Source: Watersipora subatra (lineage: Eukaryota > Bryozoa > Gymnolaemata > Cheilostomatida > Watersiporidae). Taken from it: 64,000 bases of DNA. The stretch is taken from NCBI RefSeq assembly GCF_963576615.1, contig NC_088709.1, positions 22,461,243-22,525,242 of the forward strand, written 5' to 3'. Positions within the stretch are counted from its first letter, which is position 1. Every line of letters begins with the position of its first letter. The notes below the pieces were generated by a model. The model searched no databases and had not been told where the DNA came from. It saw only the letters and a list, made by a program, of their open reading frames with translations. Below, one piece after another: positions 9,185 to 18,810 of this stretch. Both the position numbers and the translations under genes were made by a program.

Positions 9185-12100
9185 CTATGAGCTCGTATAC
9201 AGAAAATCTGCATCCCGCTTCCGCTTAACTCTCCGCCGTAGAGCGTATCTACCATCTGCATCTTTCCGCGTTCGTTGTTCTGGCTCGGGTGGTGGTTGTT
9301 TTCTGTTTATCTGACTGTTGTCATCCACAGGTACTTCAGAATCATTGCCTTGGGAAGATACTGAGTCTCCGGAAACGGTTAAATGTTCCGCACTGTTTCT
9401 CTTGTTGCCGTCTGAGACTACTGAAGTGTTACCTGCTGATTTGTCATTTTCAGGTCTTCTAGTGCCATCTGACGGGTAGCTAACCTCTGGTTTCCCACCA
9501 CTACGAGAAGAATTACCTTCCCTATCACTGGTATCCGACTCAGCGCGGGCGTCATCATTGGTATCTGATTCGTCATCAGGTGAGTACCCTAAATCTATAT
9601 CTAGCTCATGGCTACTGCCCCTCACTGCAGGCCCATGATACTGTTTTAGTGTATTTAGGTTCACTCTGAATGGTTTCTGGTCCGGTTCGTCAAATAATTG
9701 AATGTCCGCATAGTTTTCTGTCATCTTCTTGACGATGTAGATCCCCTGCCATCTCTTTATGAGTTTAGATGTTCGATTTCGGTAACCTCGGCGGTTATAG
9801 TAGAGGACCGCATCTCCCACTCGCAATGTCGATGGGGTTGCCTTTTTGTCGTAATACTTCTTCTGATTAATTTTTCCCTTTTCCATGGCTTGTCTAGCAT
9901 GTTCCCAAACCGTGGCCATACGCTCATGCAGTTCTGCTGCATATGTACCTGGGCTTACTCGTTCAGGTACCTTTGGTTGTGTCATGTCATACGGCATCCT
10001 CATCTCCCTGCAGAACAACAGCATGCTTGGTGATGCGTTGATGACTGTATGACGAGCAGAGTTGTGAGCCATTTGCACGAAGGGCAGATACGTGTCCCAA
10101 TCTTTGTGATTCTCAGCCACCAAGTGCGACAGCATCTGTCCAATAGTGCGGTTCGTAACTTCTGTGAGGCCATTGGTTTGAGGGCGGTAGGGAGTAGTTT
10201 TACGATGATCCACCCGTAGCAGAGAATTAATCTCAGTGACCACCTCGCTGAGGAAGTTTTTTGCTCTGTCACTGAGTAAAACTCTACTGCAACCGAACCT
10301 GCAGAAAATTCTTTCGATGTATGACCTGGCCACTGTCATGGCTGCCTGGTCTCTACATGCTTCCAACTCTGTGTACTTGGTAAAGTGATCTGTCCACACC
10401 AGAATGTGCTTCATGCCAGAGTCACTCTCCACGAAGGGTCCCTGAAAGTCCACTGACAACACATCGAATGGGCTGTCTGCCATTTGATATTTCATGGGTA
10501 CTCTTATAGGGGTTTTAGGGTCCTTCTTCCTTTGGCATGACTCACACTGGCTAATGTGTCTTCTTACTTCTTTGTTCATATTGGGGAACCAGTATTTGCT
10601 CCTTAGCTTGAGCAAAGTTTTACTCACTCCTGGGTGAATTGACATAAGGGACTCGTGGGCTGCGAAGAGCAAGTCTTTTCTCTGGTTGGCTGGTATGGCC
10701 AGCAGACGTTGACCATCTCTTGCCTTGTATAGCACCCCATTCACCAGCTCAAATCCAGAGCTTTTTTCCATAATCACTGTACGCTCTCTTTTAGAAGCGT
10801 CTGGTGGAAATTTTTTCTTGCTCAGGTAGAGCATAATAGGAGAAAGGTAGTAGTCTCTGGACTGTGCTAATGACATGCCCTTGTCATTCTCATCTAAATC
10901 TTCATCGATCACATTCACCTCATCAGCTCGGGACAGTGCGTCAGCGACTAGATTCTCTTTTCCCGCTTTGTGCTCTATATCGAAAGAGTAATCAGCCAGT
11001 TGTACCGCCCATCTTGCCAACCTGGGTGTGAGATCACTCTTCTTTACAATATAGGTGCATGCTACATTGTCTGTTTGAACCTTGAAATGGGTGTTCATAA
11101 GAAACGCCCTATAATGCTTCACCGCACATAAGATAGCAAACAGCTCTTGCTCGCAAGCATCCCACTTGCGCTCGGGAGCTTTGAGTGCTCGGGAGTAAAA
11201 CGACACAGGATGAGATTTGCCATCTTCTCCTACTTGTGAGAGTACTGCACCTACGGCCGTGGCACTCGCATCCGTCGTGAGAACGAAAGGCCTCGAGAAG
11301 TCTGGAAAAGATAATATTGGTGCTGAGGTGATTCTTTCTTTGAGCACTTCCATCGCGTGCTGGCACTCCTCGGTCCATACAAATGGTACATCTTTTGTTA
11401 GATGTTTAAGAGGGGCCGCAATAGAAGAGAATCCTTTTATGTATGTTCTGTAGAAGGAGAATAGGCCTAGTAACCTTTTAACTCCCGTCTTATCCGTCGG
11501 TGCTTTGAATTTCGATATCTTTTCAGTGTTATGTGGGGCTACCGCTATTCCCTTAGCAGATATAACATGCCCCAAGTACGTGAGCTCTCTCTGACAAAAA
11601 GTACTCTTTGACAACCGGTATTTGAGTCCATCGAACCGGAGTCTAGAAAATACTGTTCTGAGCAACTCCAAATGTTTGTCAAATGTTCTAGAGGTCATGA
11701 GCCAATCATCCAAGTAGACACAGCTACTGCCCTCAGTAATGAGATCTGCCATTATAGCCAGTGCCAACCTTTGGAAGGTACTAGGGGACCCAGATGCCCC
11801 CTGAGGCATCACATTCCAACGGTAGGTACCGAATGGTGTTATAAAGGAAGATTTTTCTTTCGAATCCTCATGAAGGGACACCTGATGGAATCCCGAACAC
11901 AGGTCGATGCTACTGAAATATCTTTTACCATGCATGATCTCCATAGCATTGTCTATGTTCGTAAGGGCCATTGAATGCTTAACTGTAACTGCGTTCAATT
12001 TTCTGTAATCCACACAAAATCTCCACGTACCATCCTTCTTTTTCACCAAAACTATCGGTGAACTCCACGCTCCTGTGCTCATCGATATTAGTCCTTGTTC

Positions 12101-13123
12101 CATCATCTTGTCAATCTGATCTTTTACTTCGGCACGGAGGTGTACAGGTATATTGTATGGTCTACTACGTACTGGCGTAGCTCCCGGAACAGTTTCTATT
12201 ACGTGTTCCACTATGGAAGTCCGACCAAGCTCTGTAATCCCTTCCGCTATCGTGTCCCGGAATTCGTTGATCAGGCCTCTCAGTTGTCGTATTTGGTTCT
12301 GGTTTAAATCCGTGTTCTCCATTTTCAACGAATCTCCTGGTCTACTATCAGATTGTACCACCGGTTTATCCCTAAGTAGATGTAGGTCCTCTTCAAGACT
12401 TTCTACACTTCCTACTATCGCGTTGACTGGCATGATCTGAAATGAGGAGCTTGTGTTCAGTATGGGGAAACGGATCATCCCTGTATTTACTCGATCTACT
12501 GATCTTCCAATCAACAGACTCCTTGAAGTCGCTAACTGATTGCCTTCAAAAAGGCACAGTCGACCTTCCTTGAAGTCGTGCTCTACGCGAATGTCTATCA
12601 AAGTCTGAGAGAAAGGAGGTAGTCGCATATGGTCTACCATCCTTACAGCATGTTTATTTCCCTTGTGTATGCAAATTTTGGCATCTCGTTGGATTACTGC
12701 TCTATCTCCCATCGGTACATCCGTGTTTCCAATTTTCAGCAAACATTTGTCAAAGTTATATGCAACCTCACCTAACTTGGCCAAGAAATCTGTGCCTAAA
12801 ATCACTTCATGGGAAATCTGATCCGCTATATGGAGGCAATGAGTATAAACCTCTCCTCCTAATGTGATTTTAGCTGCTGTCCTGCCTATAATTTTCAGAG
12901 TGTCATTGGTCACTCCTGTAGCAGATATCTTGTGTTGGTGAATAGGTAATTTCAGTCGGGCGGCGATATCAGCTCTAATCAAGGTGATAGTGGCTCCTGC
13001 ATCAGCTAAAGCCAAACAAGGTTTTCCCGAAATTAGAACTCGTACCACTGCATGTCGGCATTTTTTCCCTTTTGATGTGATTCCATTCACTCTATCCTGG
13101 CTAGTTGGTGGGTTGCTTGATTG
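9185..13123 (-). CDS. pol: Pol: aspartic protease, reverse transcriptase, RNase H, integrase
   Basis: Open for more than 1300 codons and in the same frame as the gag-glycoprotein frame, separated from it by one UGA (13124-13126). There is no good ATG at its start, so expression by readthrough is likely. Counting from 13090: protease motif ALADAGATITLI (Asp30; Ala replaces the usual Thr/Ser), RT with SSIDLCSGFHQ and YLDD near residue 458, RNase H TTDAS near 608, integrase zinc domain HX3-4H...CESCQ near 810-850, and DDE residues in SVDFQG, LSDRAKN and GLTEVTN (about 879, 940, 977; spacing near D-61-D-36-E). A hydrophilic tail of 150 residues ends in KRKRDADFLYTSS. PR-RT-RH-IN order is that of Ty3/gypsy. 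No stops or frame shifts, so it appears intact. Confidence 0.93.
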   Translation of the reverse strand, partial: QSSNPPTSQDRVNGITSKGKKCRHAVVRVLISGKPCLALADAGATITLIRADIAARLKLPIHQHKISATGVTNDTLKIIGRTAAKITLGGEVYTHCLHIADQISHEVILGTDFLAKLGEVAYNFDKCLLKIGNTDVPMGDRAVIQRDAKICIHKGNKHAVRMVDHMRLPPFSQTLIDIRVEHDFKEGRLCLFEGNQLATSRSLLIGRSVDRVNTGMIRFPILNTSSSFQIMPVNAIVGSVESLEEDLHLLRDKPVVQSDSRPGDSLKMENTDLNQNQIRQLRGLINEFRDTIAEGITELGRTSIVEHVIETVPGATPVRSRPYNIPVHLRAEVKDQIDKMMEQGLISMSTGAWSSPIVLVKKKDGTWRFCVDYRKLNAVTVKHSMALTNIDNAMEIMHGKRYFSSIDLCSGFHQVSLHEDSKEKSSFITPFGTYRWNVMPQGASGSPSTFQRLALAIMADLITEGSSCVYLDDWLMTSRTFDKHLELLRTVFSRLRFDGLKYRLSKSTFCQRELTYLGHVISAKGIAVAPHNTEKISKFKAPTDKTGVKRLLGLFSFYRTYIKGFSSIAAPLKHLTKDVPFVWTEECQHAMEVLKERITSAPILSFPDFSRPFVLTTDASATAVGAVLSQVGEDGKSHPVSFYSRALKAPERKWDACEQELFAILCAVKHYRAFLMNTHFKVQTDNVACTYIVKKSDLTPRLARWAVQLADYSFDIEHKAGKENLVADALSRADEVNVIDEDLDENDKGMSLAQSRDYYLSPIMLYLSKKKFPPDASKRERTVIMEKSSGFELVNGVLYKARDGQRLLAIPANQRKDLLFAAHESLMSIHPGVSKTLLKLRSKYWFPNMNKEVRRHISQCESCQRKKDPKTPIRVPMKYQMADSPFDVLSVDFQGPFVESDSGMKHILVWTDHFTKYTELEACRDQAAMTVARSYIERIFCRFGCSRVLLSDRAKNFLSEVVTEINSLLRVDHRKTTPYRPQTNGLTEVTNRTIGQMLSHLVAENHKDWDTYLPFVQMAHNSARHTVINASPSMLLFCREMRMPYDMTQPKVPERVSPGTYAAELHERMATVWEHARQAMEKGKINQKKYYDKKATPSTLRVGDAVLYYNRRGYRNRTSKLIKRWQGIYIVKKMTENYADIQLFDEPDQKPFRVNLNTLKQYHGPAVRGSSHELDIDLGYSPDDESDTNDDARAESDTSDREGNSSRSGGKPEVSYPSDGTRRPENDKSAGNTSVVSDGNKRNSAEHLTVSGDSVSSQGNDSEVPVDDNSQINRKQPPPEPEQRTRKDADGRYALRRRVKRKRDADFLYTSS

Positions 13124-13126
13124 TCA
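13118..13126 (-). promoter_or_regulatory. UGA stop with readthrough-type context between gag-glycoprotein and pol
   Basis: The codons are TGA CAA TCA. The six bases after the stop fit CARYYA, the context known for leaky stops in tobamoviruses, and the next in-frame stop is over 1300 codons away. This would yield a small amount of Pol fusion protein. The retroviral precedent for same-frame readthrough is gammaretroviral gag-pol (there UAG). Confidence 0.65.
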
Positions 13127-16100
13127 ATGTTGGGCTGCATATTGCTCTTGCGGGAAGTAAGTGGGGAATGGCAAGTTGGTGTCATTGACATTAGATACTA
13201 TACCTATTCCCTGGGGCGTACAATGGAGGCGCATAAAGGGCCCCTGCGAAGGCGCTTCAGATGGTGCTGAGGGCTCCATATGCATTCTCCTGCAATCGCA
13301 CTGAGTTGTGGCGTCTCCTCTGGTTGCGAGGATCTCATCATTTCCGTCTTTAAACATAGGGGTGTTTTCCGCAATGGCTTCGATATCTTCATCTGTGACT
13401 CCACCTTCAACATTTGCTACTAGGGCGCTCCGGTAGCGTTGAATTCGATCTGCGAGGCATTTCGTGTATAACTTATATGCCACTGCAAATGAGGCAAGTA
13501 ATGTCACCCCCAAGTTGCACAGAAATGACCACATCTCAAATCCATTAGCAACATGTCCTCCCGTTAGAAACCGGAAATAAGCGTTCCCAAGCACGCCCTC
13601 ATTGGACTCCCTTATATTGTCTTCCAACGTCCGGTGTCTGGTAGCCGATACACCCATGGCATTCAGTACTTGCTTCTGACGACTTAGCGTGGCCAGTAGA
13701 TTGTTGAGACTGCTATGGTCGCTAAATTGCTGCCAGTTTAGTCTGTGAGCTCGACTGTAAATGGTCTCGTGAATCTTTGGTGGGTTAGCTCCCAAATGGA
13801 TATTCGGAATAGATATATTGTGTAGTAATTCGGCTTTAGTGAGTGTTCCATCTCGATGGTAAGTGTAGACGGTTCCATTTAGTTTAATAAGCGACTCGTC
13901 CCTTAAACGGCAGTCGACCTGAATGGAATCCGTATGAACCACATTAGTTGTTGAGTCTATGAACCCAACATAGGTATCACCACCGAAGGTAATGTTGATG
14001 GGCAAATACTCTGTGCAGTTGTTCTCCTCCATGCCCAGGAACTTGTAAGAGTCCGGATTAAGTTCAGTGCAGGGGAACACTTGCACAAAGTCGGGTCCTT
14101 GTCTGGCTATAATGTCGGAATTATTCAACAGGAAGCGGGCACTAGTAGTGGGATGTTGAGTTAGGAGCAGGGCTATTATTTTCAAGGTCTCTGCAATATT
14201 GTTGCAGGTATACGCATAATTGCTCCAAAATTGGTTTTTTTCTGTTTGCGCCATCTGGTAGGCTAATGGTTGTATCATTGCGTTCAGAATTGCGGTATCC
14301 TCTCCCACAGCTGTATTTTCCTTCTTTGTGTAATTGGCCAAGTCGACCATGGTGACATTATTGAGTAGGCGAACTACCAACCCTTGGTCCGTAACTGTCA
14401 CGGGCCGATCGGAACAATCCTTCATGGTGTTTAAGCCATGTTTGTGGAATGTTAGCGCTAGGTTAAGGTCGGTGCTTACAAAATGACCATCAAAATATGT
14501 ACCATTCACCTTGTAATCTTCCGTAAATTTGCACGTAGTATTAGCATTCTCATTCCAAATTAACACCGTGCCATCCGCTAGCAAACAACTCTTATCTTCA
14601 TACTTGCAGCTCGACACATCTCCAGCTGTCGATTCAAAAATGTCTTGGCCATGTCTCTTGTAAACACTGGCTTCAATAACCGAACACTGTTCAGCCGTGA
14701 AGTCATGTTTTTTGCAGCAGTACCTGTACTCTGCATTGATGGTGTTTTTTGTAATGTAGACACCATTACCACCTTCCAGAGGTCCCGCTGAGCATCGTCT
14801 CGTGTTTACCATCGAGACACATTCTTCCCTTGTAACGGTTGTGCTCTTACTTGACGGAGTTTTCTGTTTGATATCCGATAACCAACTTATTTCGGTTGTT
14901 ATTGTCTGCGTAAATTTACTGCACTGGTAGGCGATGCTGGACCATTGCACTAGGTTTTTTTGATATACCATAAGTTGCATGGCCTGTGGTTTCATGGTAG
15001 AGTTGTCAACAGACTGTTTATCACACACGTAGTTGGTATTTATCCCGTAGATGTGCGGCTTATCCGCAGGTGAAGATCCGCAAATCAGTGGTCCTGTGGG
15101 GTGTACTGCGGAAGAAGGGGTAGTAAGGACGGCTAGAACAGTGCACACCAGCATTGGTGCATATGCCATCGTTTTTGTGCCCTTTACCTTGGTACCTTTT
15201 CGATGGGTTCCTGGTTTTTCTCCCTCATCTTTCGGTTGAGTGAGCAAAGCATGTGCAAACTGTTCGTCATCCAATTTTTCAAAGTTCCTTTCGGCATTCC
15301 CCACCTGATTCACTTTATTGCCGGATCTATCACCGTAGTTGCCGTTGCGTCTGTTGCTGTAACAATTTTCTGTCCAATGGTTTTTCTTTCTGCAAATTTT
15401 ACAAAACTTCATTGGCGGGATATTTCTTGTCGAGCTGTTGGGTGTCATGTCGTGGTTAAATTGCTTCTTCCCTTGTCCATAATTATCTCCTTGAGATGTC
15501 TGAACGCGACTTGGACGAAAGGGTTGTCTGTCTTTATTAATAGTTGGGTTTTGCGCTGTCTGGCCTTTAGAAGTTTGAGATTTCACAAGTTCGGTCAAGG
15601 CCTTGACCTGCTTGGCTAACCCCTCTACCCTTGACCCTTCTGGTCTTTCCTTCGGTTTTTGAGATCGAATTTCATTCACGTTGTGGGAGTTAGCTGCCAC
15701 CAGTCTCTGTCCTTTTCCAACAGCGTCGTTATATTCTGTAGTCTTGGCTATTTCTAATGCTCGAGCCAACGTGCAATCCCCTGCAGCTATTATCTTATCT
15801 TGGTATTTTTCCTTCAGACCATTTATGAAGGCATCCCTGATGAATTGCTCCTTGTAGTATTCGGGGATTCCCGAATACGCGGCCTTGCTCGAGGTCACCA
15901 GTTCATCATAAAAATGCCCTACAGACTTCTTCCCTTGGGTCAAAGTGAACATGGCTCTTCCTTTCATTGTCTTATGTCGTAGAAAGGTTTTGTCCAATTC
16001 GCCTTTGAGGGCTAGGTAGCTTCTAACACAAGGGTTACCACCTTTTACCAGACTTATGTAGGCCTGATACGCCGATCCCTTAAGGGACTTCGGCAGGCAT

Positions 16101-16528
16101 TGCGCAAGTTGCTCGTCGCTTTGACCGAAGGGGAGCATGTCTACTTCCCACCTCTCCGTAAATCCTTGCCAGCTTTCCTGTGGCTCATCAGCAAAGTTGA
16201 TCATGGTTTCGAAGTTCGGAAGAACTACGGGAGCGGCAGCAGACCTCAGGGCCGTGCCTGATATAGGCGAGGCCGGATATACGGGCTCTTGGAGGCGGGC
16301 AACATTACCCGCTTGGGCCTGCATTTGATACCCCGGCGGGGGGGGCAAATCCTCCCAGTGGGGGAATGACTCCTCCCGGCGGAATTTCATAGCCTGTCTG
16401 CAGCATTGGCTTTGGAACCTGTACCATCGGTTGCCCTGAAAATGGTTGTTGTGGAGACGGTATAACGGGTTGTGGTTGTAGATTGGTACGCTCGGCTGGT
16501 TGGCCACTAGCGAAGGGCTGTTGACCAA
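13124..16528 (-). CDS. Gag capsid/nucleocapsid fused in frame to an envelope-like glycoprotein
   Basis: 1134 codons, though about the first 65 belong to the overlap with the upstream gag frame. Residues about 95-300 are Gag capsid-like. A CCHC knuckle CKICRKKNHWTENC lies near 373-388. From the Met at residue 454 (15169) a typical signal peptide (MAYAPMLVCTVLAVLTTPSSA) starts a 681-residue cysteine-rich ectodomain with about ten N-X-S/T sequons. A membrane span (WSFLCNLGVTLLASFAVAYKLY) lies near 996-1020, followed by a tail of roughly 110 residues. I see no RXK/RR furin site and cannot place it in a known fusion-protein class. A glycoprotein between gag and pol is atypical. No obvious splice acceptor precedes 15169, so it may be released from a polyprotein by signal peptidase. 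A capture of a host ectodomain is the alternative. Confidence 0.8.
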   Translation of the reverse strand: MVNSPSLVANQPSVPIYNHNPLYRLHNNHFQGNRWYRFQSQCCRQAMKFRREESFPHWEDLPPPPGYQMQAQAGNVARLQEPVYPASPISGTALRSAAAPVVLPNFETMINFADEPQESWQGFTERWEVDMLPFGQSDEQLAQCLPKSLKGSAYQAYISLVKGGNPCVRSYLALKGELDKTFLRHKTMKGRAMFTLTQGKKSVGHFYDELVTSSKAAYSGIPEYYKEQFIRDAFINGLKEKYQDKIIAAGDCTLARALEIAKTTEYNDAVGKGQRLVAANSHNVNEIRSQKPKERPEGSRVEGLAKQVKALTELVKSQTSKGQTAQNPTINKDRQPFRPSRVQTSQGDNYGQGKKQFNHDMTPNSSTRNIPPMKFCKICRKKNHWTENCYSNRRNGNYGDRSGNKVNQVGNAERNFEKLDDEQFAHALLTQPKDEGEKPGTHRKGTKVKGTKTMAYAPMLVCTVLAVLTTPSSAVHPTGPLICGSSPADKPHIYGINTNYVCDKQSVDNSTMKPQAMQLMVYQKNLVQWSSIAYQCSKFTQTITTEISWLSDIKQKTPSSKSTTVTREECVSMVNTRRCSAGPLEGGNGVYITKNTINAEYRYCCKKHDFTAEQCSVIEASVYKRHGQDIFESTAGDVSSCKYEDKSCLLADGTVLIWNENANTTCKFTEDYKVNGTYFDGHFVSTDLNLALTFHKHGLNTMKDCSDRPVTVTDQGLVVRLLNNVTMVDLANYTKKENTAVGEDTAILNAMIQPLAYQMAQTEKNQFWSNYAYTCNNIAETLKIIALLLTQHPTTSARFLLNNSDIIARQGPDFVQVFPCTELNPDSYKFLGMEENNCTEYLPINITFGGDTYVGFIDSTTNVVHTDSIQVDCRLRDESLIKLNGTVYTYHRDGTLTKAELLHNISIPNIHLGANPPKIHETIYSRAHRLNWQQFSDHSSLNNLLATLSRQKQVLNAMGVSATRHRTLEDNIRESNEGVLGNAYFRFLTGGHVANGFEMWSFLCNLGVTLLASFAVAYKLYTKCLADRIQRYRSALVANVEGGVTDEDIEAIAENTPMFKDGNDEILATRGDATTQCDCRRMHMEPSAPSEAPSQGPFMRLHCTPQGIGIVSNVNDTNLPFPTYFPQEQYAAQH

Positions 16529-17219
16529 ATGCTTGTGGTGGGCCAGTCACAGTTCGGGGTGTGCTAACTGCTGACGGCTTCCCAATTATGATTGGTTGTT
16601 GCAAAGGGGCCTGATTTGGTTGAGATGTGTTTGCATGCAATAACATCATCTGCAAATCAGTCGGTATTGATCTCCACACGGCTTCCGCTTGTCGTTCTCT
16701 ACTCATAGCGGGTAATGTCCGCTGTGACTGAACCATTGGGGCAGCAAAGCGCATCATGCCCGGTTGAGTCGCTGTTTGGGGAGGCTGCAGTGACCTGAAT
16801 GGTGGCTGATATGCGGTGGTAGGTTGAGGATTAGGTATTGGTGGGTAACCTATTGGTTGCTGCTCCCGTGTATCAATACCTAATCGCCTATCCGTGTTGG
16901 CCTGGTAATAACTCAGCGGTAGGTGGTTACCTAGCGAGAGTGGTTGCTTGAGGCTGGGTGGGTCCTCTAGACTCACTGACGTATCAACGGCTGAACTCGC
17001 GAAAGATGTTCCGCCACTTGTGTTATTATCATCAGTTAAGGGTGCTGTATTGATATCAGGGTATAGCCCTGCTTCAGCAGCTTGGGGCTGCCCATTGGAA
17101 GCAGTGCCTACCGATTGAGTCAAAGGTGTCATCTCCTCAGTGGAGACTGGTTGGTAGGGTCTATTGCTTCTCGTCCTGCCTCCAACCATGCCACGCAGCC
17201 AGGATCCTGCTTGTTCCAT
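16305..17219 (-). CDS. gag: Gag N-terminal region, Pro/Gln-rich
   Basis: Starts at ATG 17219 (MEQAGSWLRGMVGG) after the long leader and runs about 290 codons before leaving the capsid frame at a C8 run (plus-strand G8, 16338-16345). Composition is rich in Pro, Gln and Ser with repeated PP and QP motifs, like the disordered matrix/linker parts of many Gag proteins. Gly is not at position 2, so no N-myristoylation is expected. A single-base length change in the C8 run would explain the loss of frame with the capsid frame; whether this is mutation, sequencing error or recoding is open. Confidence 0.75.
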   Translation of the reverse strand: MEQAGSWLRGMVGGRTRSNRPYQPVSTEEMTPLTQSVGTASNGQPQAAEAGLYPDINTAPLTDDNNTSGGTSFASSAVDTSVSLEDPPSLKQPLSLGNHLPLSYYQANTDRRLGIDTREQQPIGYPPIPNPQPTTAYQPPFRSLQPPQTATQPGMMRFAAPMVQSQRTLPAMSRERQAEAVWRSIPTDLQMMLLHANTSQPNQAPLQQPIIIGKPSAVSTPRTVTGPPQAFGQQPFASGQPAERTNLQPQPVIPSPQQPFSGQPMVQVPKPMLQTGYEIPPGGVIPPLGGFAPPAGVSNAGPSG

Positions 17220-18184
17220 GCTTTAACGCAAATATTTCCCTTTGTATTTGTCACTCTGTGTTGTAACAACAACAGTTTCTCCTGCGCTATGTATAAATTA
17301 CTGTGCTTCAGAATTAATGCAGCTTACAGAGAATACTTAGATTGGCTATTGTTGCTATGGTTACTGTTTTATTGCTCTAGTTATGATTACACAAGTTTGA
17401 CAATAACTCGGTTCAATCAACAATGAATTAAATGAACACTCAGTAAGGTATAATTGATTAAAGTATAAGCGTCTGTAATTCTTTTTAAAATTCAATTGGG
17501 TTAATTATCTGCTAATTAATTTCCAAAATTAATTAAACAAAAGGTTTTCCCTGTCGCTTATATTGCAGAATTGTCACTATTGTAGTGTATTTTCAATTGC
17601 TTGAAAGCTATGTAAGCTTACAATCAGTTTTCCTAAGGTAGCTACTCTACTAGTTATATGCAGGTGCTTGAAAACTGTAAAAATGAATCAAGATATTTTA
17701 GTTTCCCTATCTTTGGCTGCCTTACACTATTCTTACCCTGTTCTTCGGTAAATTTGTAAGCACCTGAAAACTAAGACGGTTAGTATATCAGTTTCCCTAT
17801 TGTTAGCTGCACTACACTAATTCTTTACCCTATGCTTTGGTAAATCTGTAGGCGCTTGAAAACTGATTTATCTGCTTGCTCTGACAGAGGGGTGATTTCA
17901 ATTTGTTTCTTGTGAAATTCAAGTTCCCTAAGCAGTTACGCTAATTTGTTATGGATAGTGCACTTATCCGTTTAACAGTAGCAGATTGGAATGTGTCTCA
18001 AATATGTGTGCGACGGCTAAAACTATTAATCACTTATGCAGTTACTTAAGCTCACCCGTCGTAAAAACACACTGTCCACAGTGGATTAACAACTGCAGAT
18101 ATACACAATACAAAATTGCAAGCAAAAACTAAGAGGGGGCGATCCACCAGGACGTCCAATTGCTTGGCAGCGGGGCCGGAAAAA
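17220..18184 (-). other. Long retroelement leader with imperfect tandem repeats
   Basis: No gene. Between about 17660 and 17870, blocks of about 95 bases recur: TTTCCCTAT...TTAGCTGC...TACACTA...TTACCCT...GGTAAAT.TGTA, each ending in CTTGAAAACT or CCTGAAAACT. On the minus strand the repeats contain GGGTAAG/GGGTAAA, possible splice donors. A packaging, insulator or promoter role is possible but unproven. Confidence 0.6.
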
Positions 18185-18198
18185 CCTAGCCTCCACCA
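18185..18198 (-). other. Primer-binding site of the large retroelement
   Basis: On the minus strand TGGTGGAGGCTAGG begins 3 bases after the 5' LTR. The first eight bases match the 3' end expected of tRNA-Ala; the tRNA assignment is tentative. Confidence 0.55.
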
Positions 18199-18201
18199 CA
18201 A

Positions 18202-18810
18202 TGTTATAGTTTCTGTTACTGCTTTTAATTACTGAGACAATGCTATAACAACACTATATCAAACTCAGCGTAGCTATTTCAATCAATCAAGATTATTGAT
18301 AAATGCAATCAATGTAATAATTCCAAATACCTGTTGTAGCGTTCTTGAGTTGATCTCGGTCCCAGTGCGTCCACCAGGTTGGAAATCCGGACTCCAAAAG
18401 AATACCTTTTTGTCCTCCAGATCTCCCACCTCAGGTTGGTTAGTGACGCTCTGCCTGCGTGTACCAATCCTATTGGATCTTTCTTGAAACCTGGAAGTTC
18501 TAGCCTGAGACGAAACAGTAGATAAGATGATCAATAACACTGATGAAGTCGTTTGTAGAATATTGAGATTCTAGGCTGCCCTCCGCTTTCTAACTTTAGC
18601 TAGATTACACAGTTAAGATTGACGTTGTTGCTGACATAAATCACTGTTCGTGTCTGACTGCAATTGATACCTTTAAGGCACCATTGAGTACCAATATATC
18701 ACTTATTCTGACGGTTCCTCTTCCTACGAATAGTGTGAGTCAGTATCAGCAACTACCCATTGTTCAATACATATATAGAATCCGTCTTACATTCAATTCC
18801 AGCTATAACA
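18202..18810 (-). repeat. 5' LTR of the large retroelement
   Basis: 609-bp copy of 6584-7192. On the minus strand it has TATA-like TCTATATATG about 40 bases into the LTR and AT-rich sequence beyond. A primer-binding site follows 3 bases after its minus-strand 3' edge. Confidence 0.95.

Larger units (their letters stand above)
6584..18810 (-). mobile_element. Full-length LTR retroelement, Ty3/gypsy-type pol, with glycoprotein region and antisense gene
   Basis: Two 609-bp LTRs (6584-7192, 18202-18810) bound 12.2 kb and are flanked by the same ACTC (6580-6583 and 18811-18814). Minus-strand order: 5' LTR, primer-binding site, about 1-kb leader, gag, in-frame glycoprotein region, UGA, pol (protease, RT, RNase H, integrase), then about 2 kb holding an opposite-strand spliced gene, then 3' LTR. 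By eye the LTRs are identical, implying recent insertion. Standard retroviruses and errantiviruses place env after pol, so the layout here is unusual. One homopolymer-associated frame break (16338-16345) is the only damage I see. Confidence 0.93.

Noticed and set aside
9698-12440. Plus- and minus-strand short frames overlapping pol
   Set aside because: Shadows of the intact pol frame, with no start or homology support.
13124-13126. UGA as an inactivating mutation of a single long frame
   Set aside because: Possible, but the CARYYA context, intact frames on both sides and known retroviral precedent make regulated readthrough the better reading; kept as a finding to test.
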